Of a DNA stretch of 6,902 nt, positions 1 through 5,283 are shown one piece after another. This stretch comes from Candidatus Saccharimonadota bacterium. Lineage in GTDB: Bacteria; Patescibacteriota; Saccharimonadia; CAILAD01; BJGX01. The translations under genes were made by a program, and so were the position numbers. Under the pieces are notes generated by a model. It saw nothing but the letters and a program-made list of their open reading frames with translations. It made no database searches and had not been told where the DNA came from. The stretch is from NCBI GenBank assembly GCA_013816445.1, contig JACDEK010000047.1, positions 1-6,902 on the forward strand. Direction: 5' to 3'. How positions within the stretch are numbered: the stretch's first letter is position 1; each line of letters begins with the position of its first letter.

Positions 1-1
1 A

Positions 2-493
2 GGGGTGGATGTCGGTGGTGTTATTATCGACAGAGTCAATGATAATACCGACACATCATTCTTCGGTGATAATTACCTGTCTACTACAGCTGTGTCTGAC
101 GTATTTGAGGCTCTAGCTGAGCTTGTGCAGGCACAGTTTGAAGATCGAGTCTACCTTGTATCGAAGTGTGGCGAAAAGACCGAGCAACGTACTCTGCGTT
201 GGCTCGAGCACACCAATTTTTTTAAGCGTACAGGAATTCAGCATGTCAACGTACGATTCTGTCGTGAACGCTCTGGTAAGGCACCAATTGCCACCAAGCT
301 TGGCATTACGCACTTTGTTGATGACCGGTTAGAAATTCTTGGTAGCCTGCATATGGTAGAAAACCTTTTTTTGTTTAACCCAAACCCTAAGGAGGTTGCC
401 AGGCACAGTGTCCACCTTGGCCGAGTAGATACATATCAAGGTTGGCAAACGGCAGTACCTGATATTTTGTCACGACCCAGTACCTGGAGCTAA
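2..493 (+). CDS. HAD-like hydrolase family protein, 5' end cut by window edge
   Basis: The reading frame is open to the left edge. The first visible residues read G-V-D-V-G-G-V-I, a typical HAD motif I, so the GTG at position 5 is most likely an internal valine and the true start lies outside the window. Numbered from that GTG as residue 1, the nucleophile Asp is residue 2. The usual second Asp of motif I is Gly, as in HAD-IA proteins with a D-x-G-G-V motif. Motif II is a Ser near 53 (LVSK), motif III a Lys near 92 (SGKAP), and motif IV the Asp pair at 106-107 (FVDDR). All catalytic motifs are therefore present, in about 165 residues, with little room for a large cap domain. HAD proteins mostly hydrolyse phosphate esters in the cytoplasm. 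The substrate cannot be read from the sequence. It ends in TAA and converges on parB. Confidence 0.8.
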   Translation, partial: GVDVGGVIIDRVNDNTDTSFFGDNYLSTTAVSDVFEALAELVQAQFEDRVYLVSKCGEKTEQRTLRWLEHTNFFKRTGIQHVNVRFCRERSGKAPIATKLGITHFVDDRLEILGSLHMVENLFLFNPNPKEVARHSVHLGRVDTYQGWQTAVPDILSRPSTWS

Positions 494-549
494 ATAGTGA
501 GTTTTTGACCGGTTCTCATGCAAAAATCGGTTGTAGTTCACTTAATTTA
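491..549. repeat. Imperfect inverted repeat between convergent HAD and parB genes
   Basis: The inner arms ACCGGTT (508-514) and AATCGGT (525-531) pair over seven positions with one G-U, around a 10-nt loop. Outer arms AGTGA (496-500) and TCACT (538-542) extend the structure, and TAAAT/ATTTA flank it with a 2-nt bulge. Neither strand has a U-tract directly after the stem, so this is not a standard intrinsic terminator. It may still mark transcript ends or impede convergent transcription. No other gene or RNA is recognisable in 494-608. Confidence 0.4.
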
Positions 550-608
550 TGTAAGTCTGATGAGTTCAAATGCTAGAATATTCAAGAACGAAAACTACAA
601 TTAGCTAC

Positions 609-1535
609 TTAAACAGTTGGCTCTAAGCCCGTGATTTGACTATAAATTCGAGCCAGCTCTTCATCTGAATAGTACTCTATCTGTAGCTTGCCACCCTTGG
701 CAGTTTTGTAAATACTGACTTTTGTACCAAGGTATTTACCCAAATTTTGGGTTAGCTGCACTTGAGGTGCCTCTGCCTCGACAACTTTTTTCTTCTTAAT
801 CTCTACTCCACCCTTAAATTCACGCACCAAGGTCTCGGCATGACGAACTGTTAGGTTATGTTTGATAATATATGCTAGAAACAAATCTTGTTGGGCTGGA
901 TCTGTTAATGATAATAAAGTACGAGCATGACCCTCTGAGATTACTCCTGAGTTGAGTGCAAGCTTACCCTTGCGAGTCAGTTTCTGCAAGCGCAAAATGT
1001 TCGTAATAGTTGACGGTGCCTTACCTACACGCTCACCAATTTTTTCATGAGTTAAATTAAACTGATCAACGAGTTTTTGATAAGCAACGGCTTGTTCAAG
1101 AGGTTTTAAATCAGATCGTTGTACATTTTCAATCAATGCAACCTCAAGCTGTTGCTGTTCATTAAAAGTACGCGTGATAACCGGTACGGTCTTAAGGCCA
1201 GCTAAGCGGGCTGCTCGCAAGCGACGTTCGCCGGCAATCAAACGAAACTTCCAATCATTTTCAGCCATAACAATAAGTGGCTGAATAATGCCGTGGTGCT
1301 TAATACTATCAGCTAACTGTTGCAGCTCATCTTGTTCAAAATCTGTCCGTGGTTGATAAGGGTTTACATCAATACTATCGACTGATATTTCTGAAACAGT
1401 TTTTTCATTTACCCTCACCTCATCTGGCAAGCTCGGAGCTGCGAACTCATCAATCGCGTCAAGACTGGTTGGTATTAAGCCGTCAAGACCCTTGCCAAGA
1501 CGATTATTTGAATTACTACTTAACGGGTTCGACAC
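609..1535 (-). CDS. parB: Chromosome partitioning protein ParB (CTPase, parS-binding)
   Basis: This 308-residue protein matches ParB/Spo0J over its full length. A flexible N-terminus (1-50) contains the LGKGLDGLIP segment common near ParB N-termini, which in other ParBs stimulates ParA. The CTP-binding domain shows NPYQPR at 58-63, GERRLRAAR at 102-110 and ENVQRSDLKPLEQA at 136-149. A helix-turn-helix follows at about 162-186 (EKIGERVGKAPSTITN). The charged linker near 245-260 leads to a C-terminal dimerisation segment at about 280-301. Family members load on parS, close into a CTP-dependent DNA clamp, spread, and are moved by ParA to segregate replicated origins. Translation starts at GTG preceded by a near-perfect Shine-Dalgarno, inside the last 20 bases of parA. 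No parS-like site (TGTTTCACGTGAAACA) was seen in the window. Confidence 0.96.
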   Translation of the reverse strand: MSNPLSSNSNNRLGKGLDGLIPTSLDAIDEFAAPSLPDEVRVNEKTVSEISVDSIDVNPYQPRTDFEQDELQQLADSIKHHGIIQPLIVMAENDWKFRLIAGERRLRAARLAGLKTVPVITRTFNEQQQLEVALIENVQRSDLKPLEQAVAYQKLVDQFNLTHEKIGERVGKAPSTITNILRLQKLTRKGKLALNSGVISEGHARTLLSLTDPAQQDLFLAYIIKHNLTVRHAETLVREFKGGVEIKKKKVVEAEAPQVQLTQNLGKYLGTKVSIYKTAKGGKLQIEYYSDEELARIYSQITGLEPTV

Positions 1536-2283
1536 GACGAGCTACCTCCTTAGTCAGTTTTTTATAAGCAAATGCCCCTCTACAAAACCTATCGTACGCA
1601 AAAATTGGTTTGCCATGCGAGGGTGCTTCTGCTAATCGTATATTGCGTGGTACAGTAGTGTCAAATACTAGCTCACCAAAATGCTTATGCAATTCATCCA
1701 TTACTGCCCCCGACAAGCTCGTACGGCCATCATACATAGTCACAACTACACCAAGTAACTTCAGCTGAGGGTTTAAGGCTGCTCGTACCCGCTTGACGGT
1801 GTTTATTAGCTGACCAAGGCCTTCTAGAGCATAGTATTCAGCTTGAGCAGGTATCAAAAGCATATTGGCAGCAACTAGACCGTTAATAGTTAAGAGGCCA
1901 AGTGACGGTGGGCAATCAATAAATATATAGTCGTATTCAAGACCACGCAAGGCAGATTTTAGTATAAATTCTCTTTTTTGACGGGTACTGAGTTCTATTT
2001 CAGCCGCCGCCAATACATTACTTGCAGGTAATATATCTAGGCCATAATAAGCAGTTGATAGTATTGCATTAACAGCCGTTATACTACCTGACAATACATC
2101 ATAGAGGGTATGTGTTAGTGCTGACTTATCAATACCCAGTCCACTACTCGTATTGCCTTGCGGGTCAAGATCTACTAATAGTACTTTTTTACCCTGTTTA
2201 CTCAAATAAGCCGCAATATTTATTGCAGTTGTTGTCTTACCAACTCCACCTTTTTGATTTGCTACAGCAATAATATGAGCCAC
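1516..2283 (-). CDS. parA: Chromosome partitioning ATPase ParA/Soj
   Basis: At 255 residues this has the length of the short, chromosomal Soj-type ParA, without the N-terminal DNA-binding extension of plasmid type Ia ParA. The deviant Walker A is KGGVGKTTT at 11-19, with the signature Lys at 11 and the P-loop Lys at 16. Walker A' is DLDPQGN at 38-44 and Walker B is FIDCPPS at 121-127. The sequences VTMYDGRTSLS (181-191) and VPRNIRLAEAPSHGKP (211-226) are hallmarks of Soj-type proteins. ATP-bound ParA dimers coat the nucleoid and are released by ParB, which pulls ParB-parS complexes apart. The start is GTG with GGAG five bases upstream. The gene overlaps parB by 20 bases, so the pair is almost certainly one operon. 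The C-terminal segment (DRFCRGAFAY, 231-240) differs slightly from the common DPKSRGAEAY form but is aligned with it. Confidence 0.96.
   Translation of the reverse strand: MAHIIAVANQKGGVGKTTTAINIAAYLSKQGKKVLLVDLDPQGNTSSGLGIDKSALTHTLYDVLSGSITAVNAILSTAYYGLDILPASNVLAAAEIELSTRQKREFILKSALRGLEYDYIFIDCPPSLGLLTINGLVAANMLLIPAQAEYYALEGLGQLINTVKRVRAALNPQLKLLGVVVTMYDGRTSLSGAVMDELHKHFGELVFDTTVPRNIRLAEAPSHGKPIFAYDRFCRGAFAYKKLTKEVARRVEPVK
1544..1551 (-). promoter_or_regulatory. Strong Shine-Dalgarno of parB inside parA
   Basis: Read on the minus strand this is AAGGAGGT, eight bases before the parB GTG. It lies inside the parA coding region. This is the best ribosome binding site in the window. It fixes the parB start and suggests strong re-initiation on the parA-parB message. 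Confidence 0.85.
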
Positions 2284-2297
2284 GTATTCTCCACTAA

Positions 2298-2328
2298 GTT
2301 ATATCTACAATCTTACCATAACAATCAT
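2298..2328 (-). promoter_or_regulatory. parA upstream region: possible 7-codon leader ORF and/or weak promoter
   Basis: On the minus strand an ATG at 2328 opens a tiny frame (M-I-V-M-V-R-L, stop at 2305). It is preceded by GGAG at a 5-nt spacing, the same GGAGAAT sequence and spacing seen before the parA GTG. The same stretch could instead hold a promoter: TTGTTA (2319-2324), 15 bp, then TATAAC (2298-2303). The two readings conflict, because that promoter would start transcription downstream of the small frame. I cannot choose between them. Neither is strong. Confidence 0.22.
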
Positions 2329-2398
2329 CAATTCTCCATCACCTCCACCACACAGAGCCGAACAATTTGCAAACAAACAGTACAGTCAAGCATTTACC

Positions 2399-2427
2399 TT
2401 TACATTTAACAGATTTTTTGCTACAAT
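2399..2427 (+). promoter_or_regulatory. Extended -10 promoter of rplU
   Basis: TTTACA (2399-2404) is followed by an exact 17-bp spacer and TACAAT (2422-2427). TG at 2419-2420 gives an extended -10 (TGC-TACAAT). The -35 and -10 boxes each match the sigma-70 consensus at five of six positions. Transcription should begin near 2434 and leave a leader of about 36 nt before the ATG. Confidence 0.75.
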
Positions 2428-2436
2428 ACGGTATTG
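2424..2436. promoter_or_regulatory. Palindrome over rplU -10 and predicted start of transcription
   Basis: CAATAC-G-GTATTG is a perfect inverted repeat with 6-bp arms and a one-base centre. It overlaps the rplU -10 box and the predicted transcription start, where a repressor operator would sit. It could also arise by chance in AT-rich DNA. Confidence 0.3.
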
Positions 2437-2469
2437 AAACTCTAAATGAGAAATAAGGATTAAAAAATT

Positions 2470-2778
2470 ATGTTAGCTGTTATTGAAACCGGCTCAAAAC
2501 AATATATTGTAGAAAAAGGCCAAACTCTAGAAGTAGAGCTTTTACATGCTGAAAAATCTACAGTCGAATTCAAACCCCTTATGATAATCGATGGCGAAAA
2601 CATTAAAGTTGGCAAGCCAATTGTTGATGGAGCTATCGTAAAGGCTGAAATTGCTCCAGAAGTTGTTAAAGGTAAAAAAGTTGTTATCTTACATTACAAA
2701 GCTAAAAAACGACAGTCAGTCAAAACTGGACATCGACAAAAATATAGTTCTATTACGATTACTGATATTAAAGCTTAA
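2470..2778 (+). CDS. rplU: Large ribosomal subunit protein bL21
   Basis: The 102-residue product has the normal bL21 length. The N-terminus MLAVIETGSKQYIVEKGQ matches the family pattern of an 'AVIe-GgKQY-V--Gq' opening. The basic C-terminal part carries the signature KKVVILHYKAKKRQ (69-82) and TGHRQKYSSITI (86-97). bL21 binds 23S rRNA in the 50S subunit. The start is ATG with AAGGAT nine bases upstream. The gene stands alone: a terminator follows 30 bases after the stop and no rpmA (bL27), its usual downstream neighbour, is present. The promoter is the best in the window, as expected for a ribosomal protein. Confidence 0.97.
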   Translation: MLAVIETGSKQYIVEKGQTLEVELLHAEKSTVEFKPLMIIDGENIKVGKPIVDGAIVKAEIAPEVVKGKKVVILHYKAKKRQSVKTGHRQKYSSITITDIKA

Positions 2779-2808
2779 TTTGCTTCAATCATCATATTCC
2801 TTAGTGGC

Positions 2809-2835
2809 AAAAAACTCCTAATTAGGAGTTTTTTT
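2809..2835 (+). terminator. Intrinsic terminator of rplU, possibly bidirectional
   Basis: ACTCCT (2814-2819) pairs with AGGAGT (2824-2829) around AATT, followed by a run of seven Ts (2829-2835). The preceding run of six As (2809-2814) means the minus strand also has a U-tract after the hairpin, so it may work both ways. Confidence 0.9.
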
Positions 2836-2844
2836 AAAACACAT

Positions 2845-2876
2845 AAAAAATCCGTCTCATATAACAACGAAACGGA
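2845..2876 (-). terminator. Intrinsic terminator of the 71-codon gene
   Basis: On the minus strand TCCGTTTC (2869-2876) pairs with GAGACGGA (2851-2858) over 8 bp with one G-U, around a 10-nt loop, followed by six Ts (plus-strand A run 2845-2850). It lies about 80 bases after the stop of the 71-codon gene and faces the rplU terminator, insulating the two units. Confidence 0.75.
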
Positions 2877-2956
2877 ATAGCGCGCACTTTTTTAATACTC
2901 CTGTTCAGTCTGTATAATCTAAATGTAGACACAATCAGACAGCTGGAGAGTAATAA

Positions 2957-3172
2957 TTACTGGTTTTCTTTCAAACGGCGAAATTCATCTAAATCTGTGA
3001 CAACTGTCTTACTGGTTTCACTTTTTTGCTCAGTCTGAGCTAGTGCCTCGTCTTGAGCAGATCTGAATACTCGCTGAGCATATTCTGCGGCCCTTGCACC
3101 ACCAGACGGGTGAGCACCACCAAGTGGCACAACCTCGGTTACTCCTTTAGAAAAATCAATTTCCGGATCCAT
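2957..3172 (-). CDS. Small hydrophilic protein of unknown function (71 aa)
   Basis: I do not recognise this protein. It is accepted as real because it has an ATG with a good ribosome binding site (GAGG four bases upstream), a promoter candidate, a structured leader and its own terminator. It has no signal peptide or membrane segment. Residues 1-15 are acidic to mixed. A Gly/Ala/Pro-rich stretch follows (PLGGAHPSGGARAA, 16-29). A probable amphipathic helix (about 28-50) is rich in Ala, Gln and Glu, and the tail is charged (DLDEFRRLKENQ, 60-71). It is probably largely disordered or helical, and could be a small partner or regulatory protein. It lies downstream of the hydrolase gene on the same strand but appears to have its own promoter. 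Confidence 0.72.
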   Translation of the reverse strand: MDPEIDFSKGVTEVVPLGGAHPSGGARAAEYAQRVFRSAQDEALAQTEQKSETSKTVVTDLDEFRRLKENQ

Positions 3173-3243
3173 AATTCCTCTGTTTCCTACTCGTTAAATT
3201 GCTAATTCCTCAGCAATTTAACAACTTTCCTCTTAAAGTTGTG
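3173..3243 (-). promoter_or_regulatory. Two-hairpin 5' leader of the 71-codon gene
   Basis: On the minus strand the first hairpin has 8-bp perfect arms (ACAACTTT, 3235-3242, with AAAGTTGT, 3221-3228) and a 6-nt loop AAGAGG. The second has 11-bp perfect arms (GTTAAATTGCT and AGCAATTTAAC; 3212-3222 with 3193-3203) and an 8-nt loop GAGGAATT. Their stems share two bases (3221-3222), so they cannot both pair fully. The second loop is identical to the gene's ribosome-binding segment GAGGAATT. No U-tract follows either stem, so they are not ordinary terminators for the upstream hydrolase gene. Confidence 0.6.
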
Positions 3244-3249
3244 AGAATA

Positions 3250-3278
3250 ATATTACCATAATAATTATCTACAGACAA
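3250..3278 (-). promoter_or_regulatory. Candidate promoter of the 71-codon gene
   Basis: On the minus strand TTGTCT (3273-3278) is followed by 17 bp and TAATAT (3250-3255), with TG one base before the -10 (extended form). The -35 box lies at the last codons and stop codon of the hydrolase gene. The predicted start near 3243 would put the first leader hairpin at the very 5' end of the RNA. Confidence 0.45.
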
Positions 3279-4741
3279 CTATCTACTAATGGAATATCGG
3301 CCATGCGAGCCTCCATCCAACCGAGAGTATCTTTAAAGCTGGCATTCATTGTTTGATAATGATCAACCAAACCTTTTGGGTTATAACCCTGAATCGCGTA
3401 GGGGTTTGTAGAGTATTCCTTGAAGTTTGTGCTATTACCGCTAGCACACATCCTTTGATAGCCAGCCTTACTTTGACGAGATAAAACAACATTATCATAC
3501 TGACCTTGATTAATAAGTTTTGGAGTTAATGTTTTAACAGTACCGACAATGTTTGCCGACATATCATTTGCAAACTGCGTGTAGGCGCTATTATTTGCAA
3601 TATTACCTGACTTTGCTGCTGCTATAAATTCTGCCGTATAGACTTCTGCTGATTTATTTGCGCCAATGTTACTAGGCCAAAAGTGAGTAGCGGTATCAAT
3701 ACATTCTCGCAAAACATCACTTCGTAAGTTCTTAGTAAATTGCGGAACAAGAATTTTATCGACAGGAAATGTATGTTTGTACCAGTCTTGGTAGCTAACC
3801 ACCACAAATGGGCCAAACCAATTAATATTAGCATTATTTGTTATAGCATCCGTTAAAGTTTCGTTAACACTTGTTACGGGCCCAAAGCCAATTGCTCCTT
3901 TGAGCTTAATTTCTGGTGCGTACTTTGATGCAATTGCATCAGCCCAATACGCCGCATGGCCACCTTGACTATACCCACCTGTAAAAAATGCATTCTGATC
4001 AACACTTTTTTTTGTAGAATCTAAATTTTTTATTGCCCGCAAGCTATCCAGTACCGCTCGCCCCTCTACATCTCCAACCATATAGTGATGAATTCTAGCC
4101 GGGTCACGCATACCCTCATAGTCAGTAATGATAACTATATAGCCCTGGCTTGCATAGGCTGCCATTAAACTATCATAGTTTGCCCAATTACGCTTTTGAG
4201 GTTGCTCAATACTTGCCGCACACCCATCACCCAAACCAGTTGTGCCAGGAGCAAAGGCCAGAACTGGTAATTGTTTATTTGGCGAAAGTGGCATATAGAC
4301 ACGCGCGTATATAGGCACGTCATTTGAATGCCCATCTGAGCTAGTATAGCGAATAACTTGCTTAGATATTCCACTAGTCACGGGTAAATCAAAATTTTTA
4401 TTAGTCTGCTTAATAAGTTCAGTTGTTTGGGTAGGTGAATAACTCTGAAGAGCTTCTGCGTTCAATATTTTTCCCGTCTGTACACTAGGTGGTTGAGTTT
4501 TTTCAACTTGATTAATTGCTGTAATAATAACCGGGCTATGGTTTAGAATATAGTCTTGCCATTTAAGCCAGCCAAAAATTGTTAGCGCAATACAAACCTC
4601 TGCACAAATAAGTAGGATAAGTTTTGTATTTACTTTTGTAGTGTCTTTCTTCATAAGCTGATTATTTATTGTATTTGCTCTATGAGTTTTTTTTAACTTA
4701 GAGTATGATTTTTTTGTGACATTATGTTTTATTTTTTTCAT
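3269..4741 (-). CDS. Membrane-anchored secretory-lipase-like alpha/beta hydrolase
   Basis: The 490-residue protein begins with a Lys/Arg-rich stretch (1-39), then one hydrophobic segment (about 40-59, TKLILLICAEVCIALTIFGW). By the positive-inside rule this is a signal anchor with the enzyme outside. No lipobox Cys is placed for a lipoprotein. The rest matches the secretory lipase (LIP) family. PGTTGLGDGCAAS (165-177) and TDYEGM (206-211), followed by VEGRAVLDSLRA (225-236), are typical. The nucleophile motif is GGYSQGGHAAYWA (255-267), with Ser258. QGQYDNVV (412-419) places the acid at Asp416 and VDHYQ (459-463) the base at His461, so the triad looks complete. The reaction is ester hydrolysis. 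The natural substrate is unknown; lipids or other esters outside the cell are likely. It overlaps the GNAT stop as ATGA, which supports this start over Met30, although that Met would also keep the anchor. Confidence 0.85.
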   Translation of the reverse strand: MKKIKHNVTKKSYSKLKKTHRANTINNQLMKKDTTKVNTKLILLICAEVCIALTIFGWLKWQDYILNHSPVIITAINQVEKTQPPSVQTGKILNAEALQSYSPTQTTELIKQTNKNFDLPVTSGISKQVIRYTSSDGHSNDVPIYARVYMPLSPNKQLPVLAFAPGTTGLGDGCAASIEQPQKRNWANYDSLMAAYASQGYIVIITDYEGMRDPARIHHYMVGDVEGRAVLDSLRAIKNLDSTKKSVDQNAFFTGGYSQGGHAAYWADAIASKYAPEIKLKGAIGFGPVTSVNETLTDAITNNANINWFGPFVVVSYQDWYKHTFPVDKILVPQFTKNLRSDVLRECIDTATHFWPSNIGANKSAEVYTAEFIAAAKSGNIANNSAYTQFANDMSANIVGTVKTLTPKLINQGQYDNVVLSRQSKAGYQRMCASGNSTNFKEYSTNPYAIQGYNPKGLVDHYQTMNASFKDTLGWMEARMADIPLVDSCL

Positions 4742-5214
4742 TTTAAACTCTTTATCATAACGTACATATCCACCCCCGCAGCTATCTCACGCATAATTTT
4801 TTTCATCTCATACTCATGACGCTCATAAAAAGATTGTTGATTATGAGTAATAAGCTCAATACTATCTACATGTCTTTTTTTCAAATGATCTTCTGTCTGT
4901 TGTAGTAATTCAATACCGAGTTTTTTGCCTCGCATATTTGGTACAACGTACAACCAAAAAAGAAACGCCCGGGCATTAGCCTGCAGCCCACAAATACTAT
5001 AGCCAACCAGTTCACCATGCGAATACAACCCAAGCACTAATCTACGTGGATGAATGGTTGCAATTTGCAAACGAGTACGGCTATTTGCCCTACGAATACC
5101 CATGCGATAGTCCGGCAAAAAATACGCAAAATCATTTTCAAGGGCAGTACCAAAAAGCGTATGGAGTCGACCACCGTGGTTAATAGGAATTTGTTTTATA
5201 ATAGATTGTTTCAC
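4738..5214 (-). CDS. GNAT family N-acetyltransferase
   Basis: This 158-residue protein has the GNAT fold length. It lacks a signal peptide and should be cytoplasmic, using acetyl-CoA to acetylate an amine. Residues 68-91 look like the central strands (ELVGYSICGL, then AFLFWLYVVP). Motif A follows as RGKKLG (95-100), the R/Q-x-x-G-x-G/A pyrophosphate loop, but with Lys98 where Gly is usual. Motif B is seen as HNQQSFYERHEYE (124-136). The C-terminal end (MYVMIKSL) looks like the last strand. The substrate cannot be predicted: protein, small molecule and antibiotic classes all share this fold. The start is GTG without a Shine-Dalgarno; a TATACT lies eight bases upstream. Its stop overlaps the hydrolase start, so the two are translationally coupled. 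Confidence 0.85.
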   Translation of the reverse strand: MKQSIIKQIPINHGGRLHTLFGTALENDFAYFLPDYRMGIRRANSRTRLQIATIHPRRLVLGLYSHGELVGYSICGLQANARAFLFWLYVVPNMRGKKLGIELLQQTEDHLKKRHVDSIELITHNQQSFYERHEYEMKKIMREIAAGVDMYVMIKSLK

Positions 5215-5232
5215 TACTAAGTAGTATACTAC
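5213..5232 (-). promoter_or_regulatory. Palindromic promoter element at the GNAT start
   Basis: GTAGTATACTAC (5221-5232) is a perfect 12-bp palindrome and contains the -10-like TATACT (minus strand, 5223-5228). It overlaps a second inverted repeat, ACTACT-A-AGTAGT (5213-5225), that reaches into the GTG start codon. No convincing -35 box is present at 16-18 bp. The position suggests an operator over a promoter, possibly driving a leaderless message. Confidence 0.35.
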
Positions 5233-5283
5233 AGTCTCAGTTTTAGCTCCTACATAAAATAATAATGTACTTACGTATTCAAG

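Noticed and set aside
113..313. Open frames on both strands inside the HAD gene (113-313 minus, 123-332 plus)
   Set aside because: They overlap a clear HAD gene, have no ribosome binding signal of note and encode no recognisable protein.
571..579. TGC-TAGAAT extended -10 on the plus strand between HAD and parB
   Set aside because: No -35 and no plus-strand gene downstream; it would only give transcription antisense to parB.
2341..2398. Replication origin or DnaA boxes near parA
   Set aside because: No TTATCCACA-like boxes or AT-rich repeat cluster were seen, although parAB often lie near the origin.
2913..2918. Perfect TATAAT on the plus strand, which could drive an antisense RNA to the 71-codon gene
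   Set aside because: The -35 region is poor, no plus-strand gene follows, and several perfect TATAAT hexamers are expected by chance in DNA of this composition.
3622..4374. 70- and 69-codon minus-strand frames inside the hydrolase gene
   Set aside because: They are out-of-frame shadows of the hydrolase, which has continuous family-typical sequence there.
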